Shown here: positions 31,845-40,605 of the stretch, piece after piece
Numbering within the stretch: the first letter of the stretch is position 1
Layout: each line of letters opens with the position of its first letter
Assembly: GCA_902761755.1 (NCBI GenBank)
Contig: CACWLP010000016.1
Span: 1-61,102, forward strand
Reading direction: 5' to 3'
DNA from: an uncultured Eubacteriales bacterium
GTDB lineage: Bacteria; Bacillota; Clostridia; Christensenellales; Aristaeellaceae
DNA length: 61,102 nt
Translations under genes and position numbers: made by a program
Notes under the pieces: generated by a model
Databases searched by the model: none
Seen by the model: the letters and a program-made list of their open reading frames with translations, nothing else
Told to the model about the DNA's origin: nothing

Positions 31845-33179
31845 TCAGCGGGTAAATACGAACCGCTCGATCTGCACCAGCTCCCTGCTCCTGTCCGCCT
31901 GGGCCCATTCGGGGGGACGGCGGCCGTCCCCGACGGCAAAATACAGCGCGTGCCGCCCGGACACCGGCGGCGTCTGCGCCGTCAGGCGGCGGGAATCCCC
32001 CGCAAAGGGCAGCGCCGCGATCTCCTCCCCGGTTTCCGGATCGTCCAGCAGCACCCGGATGCAGCCGCTTTCCCCCACGCCCCGGATCTCCAGATGCAGC
32101 GTCAGGGGCGTATCCGCCCCCGGCGCGCCGAAATCGAAATACTTATAGCCCACCACGCTGCCGTCCTTGAGGCCTGCCAGCACGGTATGCAGCGGATCCA
32201 GATATTTCACCATGCCGCCGCTGAGCACGCAGGCCCAGTGGGCCGATACGGGCTCGTAGGGATTCAGGGCGGCATCGAACCCCAGGGAGGTCATTTCCGC
32301 CTGGGGGATGGAGCCGTCCGGGAGGATCGTGATCCTTTCCGCGCAGGCCTGGCGGGAAAACACGCTGCCGTTGGTCATGCGGTGATAGAAAATATACCAC
32401 TGCCCGCCGATCTGCACGAGCCCCCCGTGGTTGTTCCCTCCGGGATAGCCCGCGCCGTTGTCCACGATCACGCCCCGGTAAGCGAACGGCCCCTCCGGGG
32501 AGGAAGCGGTGGCATAGCACAGGCGGCTGCCCCGGCGGGGGGAATACACCAGGTAATAGGTGTTCCCGATCTTCCGGGGCGAGGCTGCCTCGTAGAAGCA
32601 GAAGGGCTCCTCCGCGGGGATCACGTTCTCCCGGTAGGTGCCGGGAATCACCTGCCAGGGCTTTTCCGGATTCAGCTGCGCCATCCAGGATTTTTCAAAC
32701 CCGCCGTAGACATACAGCTTCCCGTCGTCGTCCAGCAGCACCCCGGGATCCACCAGCACGCCGTTTTCGCACACGCCCCGGGGAAACTGCTCCTCCTCTC
32801 CCCAGGTGTAGGGGGAAAGCACCCGGAACGGCCCCTCGGGCCGGTCGCTCGCCGCCACGCAGCCCCGCCCGTAGAACACATACGCAAAAAGATAGTATTT
32901 GTCCCCGATCTGCAGCGCGTCCGGGGCGTAGAGCATGCCGTCCTCCAGCCAGGTCACGTCCGCGTCCCGCCCGTCCCGGGGCCGGCTGAGGAGGATGTTC
33001 CCGTGGCAGCGCCAATGGCTCAGATCGCTTACGTCGGTGCTCCACACCTTCAGGAGGCTGTCGCAGAAGGAATCGGAAAAAGGCCGGTCATGGGAACCGT
33101 ACAGATACACCCGGCCGCCGAAAAGCCGGGGCTCCCCGTCGGGGATGTGCTCCCACAGGGGCAGGATGGGATTGGGCAT
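31845..33179 (-). CDS. GH43 glycosidase with C-terminal carbohydrate-binding domain
   Basis: 444 residues. Five-bladed propeller at about 10-305: DGEPRLFGGRVYLYGSHD (base Asp14), VLVDPGVLLDDDGKLYVYGG (second Asp) and the acid Glu in CFYEAASPRKIGNTYYLVYS. Residues ~310-444 form a beta-sandwich with the pattern YKYFDFGAPGADTPLTLHLE of a CBM6-like binding module. No signal peptide is present, so it is cytoplasmic. It probably removes arabinose or xylose from xylan fragments. AAGGAGGG precedes ATG 33179. It lies downstream of an ABC exporter pair and upstream of the MATE gene on the same strand. Confidence 0.88.
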   Translation of the reverse strand: MPNPILPLWEHIPDGEPRLFGGRVYLYGSHDRPFSDSFCDSLLKVWSTDVSDLSHWRCHGNILLSRPRDGRDADVTWLEDGMLYAPDALQIGDKYYLFAYVFYGRGCVAASDRPEGPFRVLSPYTWGEEEQFPRGVCENGVLVDPGVLLDDDGKLYVYGGFEKSWMAQLNPEKPWQVIPGTYRENVIPAEEPFCFYEAASPRKIGNTYYLVYSPRRGSRLCYATASSPEGPFAYRGVIVDNGAGYPGGNNHGGLVQIGGQWYIFYHRMTNGSVFSRQACAERITILPDGSIPQAEMTSLGFDAALNPYEPVSAHWACVLSGGMVKYLDPLHTVLAGLKDGSVVGYKYFDFGAPGADTPLTLHLEIRGVGESGCIRVLLDDPETGEEIAALPFAGDSRRLTAQTPPVSGRHALYFAVGDGRRPPEWAQADRSRELVQIERFVFTR

Positions 33180-33200
33180 GGAAGGCCCTCCTTTCCGCCG

Positions 33201-34967
33201 TCAGGCGGCGAACTGGCTGTTGTAGAGCTTTGCGTAAAACCCGTCCCGGGCCAGCAGCGCTTCGTGGTTTCCCTGCTCCACGATGTGCCCGTCCCGCATC
33301 ACCAGGATCACGTCCGCCTCCCGGATGGTGCTCAGCCGGTGGGCCACGATGAAGGTGGTGCGGCCCCGCATCATGGTATCGAAGGCCTTCTGGATGCGGA
33401 TTTCCGTGCGGGTGTCGATGGAGGAGGTGGCTTCGTCCAGGATCAGCATGGGCGGCAGGCACAGCATGATCCGGGCGATGCAAAGCAGCTGTTTCTGCCC
33501 CTGGGAAAGCTGGCCCCCGTCCTCACCGATCACGGTATCGTACCCCTGAGGCAGGCGCTTGATGAAGCTGTGGGCGTGGGCGGATTTTGCCGCGGCGATC
33601 ATTTCTTCGTCCGTGGCGCCGGGCTTGCCCATTTTCAGATTGTCCCGGACGGTGCCGGCCTTGAGCCAGGTTTCCTGCAGCACCATGCCGTAATTGGCCC
33701 GCAGGCTGCGGCGGGTGATATGGCGGATATCGGTGCCTTCCACGGAGATGCCGCCTTCGTCCACATCGTAGAACCGCATCAGCAGATTGATGAGGGTGGT
33801 TTTCCCGCAGCCCGTGGGGCCCACGATGGCGATGCGCTGGCCCGGGCGGACGGACAGGTTCAGCTTTTCGATCAGGGGCTTGTCCGGGGTATAGGCGAAG
33901 GCCACGTCCGAAAGCTCCACGCGCCCCTCCGCTTTCGTCAGCACCCGGGCGTCCGGGTCGTCCGGCTGCTGGGCGGGCTGCCCGATCAGGGAGAAGATCC
34001 GATCGGCGCAGGCCAGGGCGTTCTGCAGCTCCGTCACCACGCCGCTGATCTCGTTAAAGGGCTTCGTGTACTGGTTGGCATAGGAAAGCAGGGCGCTGAG
34101 GCTGCCCACCGTGAAGGGGACGGCCGCCCCCGCCGTGGCGATGCACACAAGCGCCCCGGAAAGCGCCACCGCGGCGTATACCACGTTGTTGACGAACCGG
34201 GTGCAGGGATTGGTGAGGGAGGAATAAAAGATCGCTTTCAGGGAGCACTTCGCCAGCCGCCCGTTGATCTCGTCGAACCGCCGGGCGTTTTCCTCCTCCC
34301 GGACGAAGGCCTTCACCACCTTCTGGTTCCCCAGCATCTCGTCGATGTAGGCCGTCTGCTCTCCCCGGGCTTCGCTCTGGCTGCGGAAAAAATCGTAGGA
34401 ATGGGTGGCGATGAACCGGGCTACCACGAAGCTGAGGGGCGTAAGCAGCACCACCAGGGCGGCGATGCCGGGCCGGATGGCCACCATAAAGCCCAGGGTG
34501 CCCAGGATGGTGACGGCGCCGGTGAACAGCTGGCTGAATCCCAGCAGCAGGCCGTCCGCGAACTGGTCCACGTCCGCGATCACCCGGCTCACCACCCCGC
34601 CCACGGGCTGGGTATCCAGATAACTCAGGGGCAATACCTGCAAATGCCGGAATGCCCGGTCGCGCACGTCCCGCACCACCTGGAAGGCGACATGGTTGTT
34701 CAGCGTGTTCACGATCCACTGCACCGCGGCGGTGGCCGCCACGATGACCCCGATGCGCACCAGCAGCGGCAGGATCCGCCCGAAATCCACCTGTCCCGGC
34801 CCCAGGATGCCGTCGATGGCCCGGCCGATGAGCACCGGCACATACAGCGTCAGCGCCACCGTCACCGCGGACAGCAGCACGGACAGGGCCACCAGCATCC
34901 GGTAAGGCTTCAGGTAAGCCAGCACCTTTTTCAGCGTGCCGCGCTGCGCTTTCTGCTTTCCGCTCAT
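33201..34967 (-). CDS. ABC exporter half-transporter, consensus-Walker subunit
   Basis: 588 residues: six membrane helices (about 20-330) and an ATPase domain with Walker A GPTGCGKTT, the signature LSQGQKQL (Gly replaced by Gln in LSGGQ) and Walker B MLILDEATSS with the catalytic Glu intact. It pairs with the upstream protein at 34964, whose signature is normal but whose Walker Glu is changed. The two together make one good and one defective ATP site, as in known heterodimeric exporters (BmrCD, TM287/288). ATG 34967 overlaps the upstream stop by four bases. Substrate: drug, lipid or peptide, unknown. Confidence 0.93.
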   Translation of the reverse strand: MSGKQKAQRGTLKKVLAYLKPYRMLVALSVLLSAVTVALTLYVPVLIGRAIDGILGPGQVDFGRILPLLVRIGVIVAATAAVQWIVNTLNNHVAFQVVRDVRDRAFRHLQVLPLSYLDTQPVGGVVSRVIADVDQFADGLLLGFSQLFTGAVTILGTLGFMVAIRPGIAALVVLLTPLSFVVARFIATHSYDFFRSQSEARGEQTAYIDEMLGNQKVVKAFVREEENARRFDEINGRLAKCSLKAIFYSSLTNPCTRFVNNVVYAAVALSGALVCIATAGAAVPFTVGSLSALLSYANQYTKPFNEISGVVTELQNALACADRIFSLIGQPAQQPDDPDARVLTKAEGRVELSDVAFAYTPDKPLIEKLNLSVRPGQRIAIVGPTGCGKTTLINLLMRFYDVDEGGISVEGTDIRHITRRSLRANYGMVLQETWLKAGTVRDNLKMGKPGATDEEMIAAAKSAHAHSFIKRLPQGYDTVIGEDGGQLSQGQKQLLCIARIMLCLPPMLILDEATSSIDTRTEIRIQKAFDTMMRGRTTFIVAHRLSTIREADVILVMRDGHIVEQGNHEALLARDGFYAKLYNSQFAA

Positions 34968-36688
34968 GCCTGCGCCGCCTCCTTTTTGAACTGGGATTCG
35001 TAGATCTCCCGGTACACCTGGCAGCTTTCCAGCAGCTCCTCGTGCCGCCCGACGCCCACGGCCCGGCCGTCGTCCAGCACCACGATCTGATCCGCGTGCC
35101 GGATGGAGGAGGTGCGCTGGGACACGATGAACACCGTGGGCCGCTCCTCCATTTCCCGCAGGGCCCGGCGCAGCGCGGCGTCGGTGGCGAAATCCAGGGC
35201 GGAGGAGGAATCGTCCAGAATCAGGATCTCCGGCTTTTTCACCAGCGCCCGGGCGATGGTGAGCCGCTGACGCTGCCCGCCGGACAGGTTGCGGCCGGCC
35301 TGCTCGATTTCGGCGTCCAGCCCGCCCTTGGAGGCGATCACGTCCTCCGCCTGGGCGACGCGCACGGCGGCCATGATTTCCCCGTCCGTGGCCTCCGCAT
35401 TGCCCCAGCGCAGGTTGTCCCGGACGGTGCCCTTGAACAGCACCGCCTTCTGCGGCACCACGCCGATGCGCTGCCGCAGGGCCGGCGCGTCCCAGGCCCG
35501 CACGTCCTTTCCGTCCACCAGCACCCGGCCTTCCGTGGCCTCGTAAAACCGGGGGATCAGGTTCACCAGGGTGGATTTGCCGCTGCCCGTGCCGCCGATG
35601 ACCCCCACGGTCTCTCCCGGCAGGACGGAAAGGCTCACGTCCGTCAGCGCTTCCTCCGCCCCTTCGGTATAGCGCAGCCCCGCGTGAATCAGCTGCACCC
35701 GGAAGCGGGGATCTCCCGCCGGCAGGCCCTGCGCCGTTTCCTCCCCGGCGGGGATCTCCATGACGCTCTGGATCCGCTTCCCGCAGGCCACGGATTTGGT
35801 GATGTTGATGATCAGATTGGCCAGCTTGATCAATTCCACCAGGATCTGGCTCATGTAATTGTACAGGGCCACCACCGCGCCCTGGCCGATGATCCCCGCC
35901 TCCACCCGGAGCGCGCCGGTGCGGATCAGAAAAAGGATGGCCAGGTTGATGATCACGTAGGTGACGGGGTTCATCAGGGCGGAAATGCGGCCCACGTATT
36001 TCTGCATGGCGGTGTGGGCTTCGTTCTTCTGCCGGAAATCCTCCGTTTCCGCATCCTCCTTGCCGAAGGCGCGCAGCACCCTGACCCCCGTCAGGTTTTC
36101 CCGGGTGGCCCCCAGCACCCGGTCCAGCAGCCCCTGCACCTTCCGGTACAGCGGGATGCTCACCAGCATGATGCCGAACACCACCAGCGACAGCGCGGGA
36201 ATGGCCGCCGCGAACCACAGCGCCGCCCGGGCGTCGATGGTAAAGGCCATGATCATGGCGCCGAACACCACGAAGGGCGACCTGAGCAGCAGCCGCAGCG
36301 CCAGATTCAGCCCGGTCTGCACCTGGTTCATATCGCTGGTCATGCGGGTGATCAGGGTGGAGGTGCCCGCCCGGTCCAGGGTCTGATAAGAAAAGCCCTG
36401 GATGTGGCGGTAGAGGGCGCTGCGCAGCTTGGTGACGAACCCCACGGAGGCCTTCGCCGCGAAATACTGGGCCGTCACGGAGCACAGCAGCCCCACCAGC
36501 CCCAGCGCCACCAGCACCAGGCACATCCGGATCACGTACCCCTGATCCTGCCCCCGGATGCCCCGGTCGATGATGGCGGCCACCACCAGGGGCACGATCA
36601 GCTCGAACCCCGCCTCCAGCAGCTTGAACAGCGGGCCCAGCACGCTTTCCCGCCGATATTCCTTCAGATAAACGAACAGCTTCTTCAT
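34964..36688 (-). CDS. ABC exporter half-transporter, degenerate-site subunit
   Basis: 574 residues: six helices (about 15-315) and an ATPase domain with Walker A GGTGSGKST, canonical signature LSGGQRQR, and Walker B EILILDDSSSALD, where the catalytic Glu is replaced by Asp. It is the usual first gene of heterodimeric exporter operons. GGAGGGG precedes ATG 36688; any longer frame upstream has no site. It is translationally coupled to the second subunit by ATGA overlap. The operon may continue into the GH43 and MATE genes (21 and 22 base gaps). A divergent PspC gene lies 214 bp upstream. Confidence 0.93.
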   Translation of the reverse strand: MKKLFVYLKEYRRESVLGPLFKLLEAGFELIVPLVVAAIIDRGIRGQDQGYVIRMCLVLVALGLVGLLCSVTAQYFAAKASVGFVTKLRSALYRHIQGFSYQTLDRAGTSTLITRMTSDMNQVQTGLNLALRLLLRSPFVVFGAMIMAFTIDARAALWFAAAIPALSLVVFGIMLVSIPLYRKVQGLLDRVLGATRENLTGVRVLRAFGKEDAETEDFRQKNEAHTAMQKYVGRISALMNPVTYVIINLAILFLIRTGALRVEAGIIGQGAVVALYNYMSQILVELIKLANLIINITKSVACGKRIQSVMEIPAGEETAQGLPAGDPRFRVQLIHAGLRYTEGAEEALTDVSLSVLPGETVGVIGGTGSGKSTLVNLIPRFYEATEGRVLVDGKDVRAWDAPALRQRIGVVPQKAVLFKGTVRDNLRWGNAEATDGEIMAAVRVAQAEDVIASKGGLDAEIEQAGRNLSGGQRQRLTIARALVKKPEILILDDSSSALDFATDAALRRALREMEERPTVFIVSQRTSSIRHADQIVVLDDGRAVGVGRHEELLESCQVYREIYESQFKKEAAQA

Positions 36689-36815
36689 CCGGCGCCCCTC
36701 CGTACGGCCATACGGCACAGATACAATGATTATACCCCATCCGGCCTGCGAAAGCAACACGGCGGCCGAGCCGGTTTTCTCATCTTCTTTTAATGTATTT
36801 CTTATGATTTTTTCC

Positions 36816-36844
36816 TTGTCTCCCCACCGGGCAGGCGCTATACT
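36816..36844 (+). promoter_or_regulatory. Promoter for the PspC/HAD genes
   Basis: TTGTCT (36816-36821), 17-base spacer, TATACT (36839-36844). Confidence 0.65.
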
Positions 36845-36902
36845 GTTCCCGTCGGCAGCGAAAAGCGCCGGCGCCACCACATCACCGAAGGAGGAAACCA
36901 AC

Positions 36903-37082
36903 ATGAAAAAGCTGTACAGGAGCAGGTCAAATAAAATCGTCGCCGGCGTATGCGGCGGCATCGGCGAATACTTCAACGTGGACCCCACCCTGATCCGTCT
37001 GGGGGTCGTGGCGCTGTCCTTCATGTTCGGCGGCGGCTTTATCGCCTACATCATCGCGGCCATCGTCATTCCCGCCGAGTAA
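36903..37082 (+). CDS. PspC domain protein
   Basis: 59 residues, the complete PspC domain: KKLYRSRSNKIVAGVCGGIG, EYFNVDPTLIRLGVV and a C-terminal membrane helix FGGGFIAYIIAAIVIP. Stand-alone PspC proteins of this size are common in clostridia and are thought to sense or respond to membrane stress; the partner here is unknown. AAGGAGG precedes ATG 36903. The HAD gene starts one base after its stop, so the two are co-translated. Confidence 0.93.
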   Translation: MKKLYRSRSNKIVAGVCGGIGEYFNVDPTLIRLGVVALSFMFGGGFIAYIIAAIVIPAE

Positions 37083-37083
37083 T

Positions 37084-37836
37084 ATGGGCGATTTTCCGTA
37101 CGACACTTACGTGTTCGATCTGTACGGCACCCTGGCAGACATATGGACGGACGAGGAAAGCCCCCGGCTGTGGGCGGCGTTCTCCTGGGATCTGCGTCTG
37201 CGGGGCGCCCAATGGGCCCCGAAGGAACTGAAGGAAGCCTGGCGGCGGCTGTGCGCCGAAAGCCTGGCGGAAAAAGAAGCGGCGCTGAAAAGAAAGGGGC
37301 TGGAAGGCCCCGGGGAGGCGGACATCCATCAGGTGTTCCGCCGTCTCGGCGCTCTGCGCGGCGTCCGGATGAGCCAGCGGGAAACCGATGATCTGGCCCG
37401 GCACTTCCGGGCGCTGTCCCTCCGGCGGCTGCGGCTGTACCCCGGGGCGAAGGAGCTGCTCGCCGCGCTGCGGGCGGCGGGAAAACGGGTGATCCTGCTC
37501 ACCAACGCCCAAAGCGCCTTCACGGTGCCGGAGCTTCGGTGCCTGGGCATCGGCGAACTGTTCGGCCATATTTTGATCTCGTCCGATTTCGGGGCCAAAA
37601 AACCCTCCCCCGCGTTTTTCGCGTCGCTTTCGGATTGCGGCGTGGAAGCTGACCGCGCCGTGATGATCGGCAACGACGACGAAAGCGACTGCCGGGGCGC
37701 GGCGCGCTTCGGCATGGACAGCCTGTACCTGCAGACCGCCCAGTCCCCGCCCCTGTCCGGCCCCCTGCCGGAAAACTGCCGGCGGATCCCCTCTCTCTCC
37801 GCGCTCCTTTTACATGAAAAAGGGCTGATACACTAA
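37084..37836 (+). CDS. HAD-family hydrolase
   Basis: 250 residues. Motif I is FDLYGTL (nucleophile Asp12; the second Asp found in phosphatases is Tyr14, as in haloacid-dehalogenase-like members), motif II VILLTNAQ, motif III KKPSPAFF and motif IV VMIGNDDESDCRGA. The cap (about 20-100) is helical, class C1. It therefore cleaves a phosphate or C-halogen bond by an Asp-ester intermediate, or has a related role; the substrate is not predictable. It starts one base after the PspC stop, probably by re-initiation. It ends at a bidirectional terminator. Confidence 0.85.
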   Translation: MGDFPYDTYVFDLYGTLADIWTDEESPRLWAAFSWDLRLRGAQWAPKELKEAWRRLCAESLAEKEAALKRKGLEGPGEADIHQVFRRLGALRGVRMSQRETDDLARHFRALSLRRLRLYPGAKELLAALRAAGKRVILLTNAQSAFTVPELRCLGIGELFGHILISSDFGAKKPSPAFFASLSDCGVEADRAVMIGNDDESDCRGAARFGMDSLYLQTAQSPPLSGPLPENCRRIPSLSALLLHEKGLIH

Positions 37837-37840
37837 AAAG

Positions 37841-37876
37841 GCTGCCGCACCAGGAAAAAGTGCGGCAGCTTCTTTT
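37841..37876. terminator. Bidirectional terminator between HAD and Na/Pi genes
   Basis: GCTGCCGCA (37841-37849) pairs with TGCGGCAGC (37861-37869), with A5 before and TTCTTTTTC after. Confidence 0.85.
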
Positions 37877-37886
37877 TCATCCGTCT

Positions 37887-39527
37887 TTATTCTCTTTCCC
37901 TGTGCCCGTCGTACAGGGCGGTGGCGATATTGATGGCCTGGTCGGAGCAGCGCTCCAGATCCGTGCACATATCGGTAAAAATCACGCCGCCCAGGGGGTT
38001 GCACGCCGTGGACATGAGCCGGTCCACATGGTTCTGGATGAACTGCTCCTGCATATCGTCCACCCGCTGCTCCAGCGCCTCGGCGTGGGGCAGCAGGGAA
38101 AACTTTTCTTTCTCGAAGATTTCCATGGATACGTCCAGGCACTCCATCACGGTGTCCGCCATCACCTTCAGCTCCGCCAGCCCGGCGTCCGAAATGGTGG
38201 CCTTCGCCGTCTGCATGCGCAGGGCAAATTCCACCACGTTCTCCGCATGGTCGCTGATCCGCTCGAAATTGGATACCACGCGGATGATCCGGGACAGGCG
38301 GAATACGTCGTGGTCCGCCAGCTGCAAACTGCGCATGGTGACCAGCTTGTCGCTGATGGCGTGATCCAGGTAATCCACGGTCTTTTCCCTTTCCAGCACC
38401 TGGCTGTACCATTCTTCGTGGGTGGGATCAAAGAAATACCGGACGGCCGTGGCCAGGTTGTCCCGGGCTATTTCGCCCATGCGGTCCACCTCCAGCATGG
38501 CCTGGCGCAGCGCCACCGAGGGTACCATTTTTTCCACATTGGCCAGGTACACCAGGCGATGCTCTTCCTTCTCCCGCTTTTCCTCCGCCCGCAGGGGCAC
38601 GGTGCGCTCCGCCAGCTTCACGATGAGGGAGGACCCCGGCAGCATCACCAGCACGGACGCCACCGCGAAGAGGGTGTGGGTGTTGGCCACCTGACGGGCC
38701 ACGTCGTTGGGAGAGAGGTTTTTGATCCATTCCAGCACTCCCGGGAACAGGGCGGTCAGCGCCAGCAGCAGCGCCGCCCGCAGCAGATTGAAATACAGGT
38801 TCAGCAGCGCTGTGCGCTTGCCGCTGCGCCCCGTGGTGAGGGAAGCCAGCAGGTTCGGCGTCACGGAGCCGATGGCCGCGCCGATCACCAGATACACGCA
38901 CTGCCGGTAATCCAGCAGCCCTTCCACCGCGAAGGCCTGGAAAATGACCACGGAAGACGAGGAGCTCTGCAGCAGCGCGGTGAAGAGCACCCCGAAGAGC
39001 ACCGCCGCCGCCGGATGCGACAGGGCGGACAGCGCCTGCTTGAATCCTTCGCTTTTGGACAGGGGCGCGATGGCCGTTTTCATCACGCCGATGCCCACGA
39101 ACAGCATGCCGAAGCCCAGCAAAATGCTGCCGATGTGCCGCCCGGAAGCCTTTTTGACGAACAGCGCCATCACGCACCCCAGGAACAGCAGCCCCGGCGC
39201 GTAGGACGTTAGGTCAAAGGCGGTGATCTGGGCGGTGACGGTGGTACCGATGTTGGCCCCCATGATGACCCCGATGGCCTGGCCCAGGCTCATCAGCCCC
39301 GAATGGACGAAGCCGATCACCATCATGTCCGTGGCCGAGGAGCTCTGGATCAGCATGGTCACCAGGATCCCGATGAGCACCGCGGCGATCCGGTTCCCGG
39401 TCACTTTTTCCAGGATGGCGCGCAGCTTGTCCCCCGCGGCGTTTTTCAGCCCCGTGGACATCACCGTCATCCCGTACAGAAACAGCCCCACGCCGCCCAG
39501 CAGCGAAATCACATTCAAAACTGTCAT
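37887..39527 (-). CDS. Na/Pi-cotransporter family protein with PhoU-like tail
   Basis: 546 residues. Two inverted transport repeats each carry the QSSS signature: LIQSSSATDMM (about 60) and LLQSSSSSVV (about 185), with ANIGTTVTAQ between. After ~310 residues of membrane region the C-terminal ~220 residues are all-helical and PhoU-like (VYLANVEKMVPSVALRQAM, ISDHAENVVEFALRM), probably sensing phosphate status. The function is sodium-driven phosphate movement across the membrane. ATG 39527 follows GGGAGAG; a 28-codon upstream extension has no site. It is a single-gene unit. Confidence 0.9.
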   Translation of the reverse strand: MTVLNVISLLGGVGLFLYGMTVMSTGLKNAAGDKLRAILEKVTGNRIAAVLIGILVTMLIQSSSATDMMVIGFVHSGLMSLGQAIGVIMGANIGTTVTAQITAFDLTSYAPGLLFLGCVMALFVKKASGRHIGSILLGFGMLFVGIGVMKTAIAPLSKSEGFKQALSALSHPAAAVLFGVLFTALLQSSSSSVVIFQAFAVEGLLDYRQCVYLVIGAAIGSVTPNLLASLTTGRSGKRTALLNLYFNLLRAALLLALTALFPGVLEWIKNLSPNDVARQVANTHTLFAVASVLVMLPGSSLIVKLAERTVPLRAEEKREKEEHRLVYLANVEKMVPSVALRQAMLEVDRMGEIARDNLATAVRYFFDPTHEEWYSQVLEREKTVDYLDHAISDKLVTMRSLQLADHDVFRLSRIIRVVSNFERISDHAENVVEFALRMQTAKATISDAGLAELKVMADTVMECLDVSMEIFEKEKFSLLPHAEALEQRVDDMQEQFIQNHVDRLMSTACNPLGGVIFTDMCTDLERCSDQAINIATALYDGHRERE

Positions 39528-39719
39528 TTTTCTCTCCCGTAATCGGTTCTTGCCCCCCCGGGCAGGAGCCATGGCTTTGCCTCTCTCCCCATTTTCGATC
39601 ATATCAGACACATGTTAAATTCCTGTGTGGATTTCCGGAACTCTGTATTACATTTTGCCCTGACAAGGAAAACAGGCCGGTCCCCGAAAGGGAACAGCCT
39701 GCTGCGGCAGACGGAATAT

Positions 39720-40580
39720 TTATGCTTTTTCCTCCGGCCAGCCGTCGTATTCGTCCAGGAAGGATACGGTTTTCCCCCGCCAGGTCCATTGCACCATGGT
39801 ATCCAGCTGCAGGTTGTGGATGCTGGCGAAAATGTTGTCCTCCACGTGGGGATTGACCTTCTTCAGCTCCCGGAGCAATTCCTTGATCTCCTGCCGCTTG
39901 CCGCCCCCCTGGGGATGGCCGTTGCCGCCGGAAGCCTCGGTAAAGCGGCAGGCGCACTGGAGGAAATGCAGATCGTTGAACCGCTGCCAGGCCACGATGT
40001 TCCTTTCCCGCACCAGGTACAGGGGGCGGATCAGCTCCATCCCCGGGAAATTCTTGGCCCGCAGCTTGGGGGCCATGGCCTGCAGCTGCCCCCCGTAGAA
40101 CATGCCCATCACCGTGGTGCCCACCACGTCGTCGAAGTGATGGCCCAGGGCGATCTTATTGCACCCCAGCTCCCGCGCCTTTCCGTACAGGCAGCCCCGG
40201 CGCATCCGGGCGCACAGGAAGCAGGGATTCTTTTCCTGGGCGTTGGCCACCTCGAAAATATCGCTTTCAAAAATCGTATACGGCAGATCCAGCCTTTTGG
40301 CGTTCTCCTCCGCCATGCGGCGGTTTTCCGGGTTGTAGCCCGGATCCATGATGAGGTATTCCGCCTGGAAGGGGATCTCCGAATGGCGTTGGAGCATCTG
40401 CAGCATCTTGCCCATGAGCATGCTGTCCTTGCCGCCGGAAATGCAGGCGGCGATCCGGTCCCCGGGCTGGATCAGCCGGTAGCGCTTGACGGCCTTGCAC
40501 ATGGGGCTCCACAATTCTTCATGGTAGCGGCGCACAATGCTCTGCTCGATCAACTGCACCGGGGTGAAGGTTCTGCTCAT
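39720..40580 (-). CDS. TtcA-like PP-loop tRNA-thiolation enzyme
   Basis: 286 residues. PP-loop SGGKDSML (about 48-55) binds ATP; the cysteines PCFLCARMRRG (about 118-128) and the single CxC-like CAC (near 200) match the positions of the iron-sulfur cysteines in TtcA, which 2-thiolates C32 of some tRNAs. GHHFDDVVGTTVMGMFYGGQ is characteristic of the family. Gram-positive members of this subgroup are often annotated as tRNA 2-thiocytidine synthetase, without experimental proof. It may be the last gene of a run with the two esterase genes (gaps 25 and 16 bases). Cytoplasmic. Confidence 0.82.
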   Translation of the reverse strand: MSRTFTPVQLIEQSIVRRYHEELWSPMCKAVKRYRLIQPGDRIAACISGGKDSMLMGKMLQMLQRHSEIPFQAEYLIMDPGYNPENRRMAEENAKRLDLPYTIFESDIFEVANAQEKNPCFLCARMRRGCLYGKARELGCNKIALGHHFDDVVGTTVMGMFYGGQLQAMAPKLRAKNFPGMELIRPLYLVRERNIVAWQRFNDLHFLQCACRFTEASGGNGHPQGGGKRQEIKELLRELKKVNPHVEDNIFASIHNLQLDTMVQWTWRGKTVSFLDEYDGWPEEKA

Positions 40581-40605
40581 GAAAGGAAGCTCCTTTTCTT
40601 AAGGA

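Noticed and set aside
31557-35003. A very long plus-strand frame opposite the GH43 and ABC genes
   Set aside because: It crosses several real minus-strand genes with clear catalytic motifs and has no start signal; it is a shadow of high GC.
33201-36740. One 1179-codon minus-strand frame suggesting a fused ABC protein
   Set aside because: Its first part is read out of frame through the gene at 34964-36688. The real second subunit starts at 34967 with its own site and an ATGA overlap.
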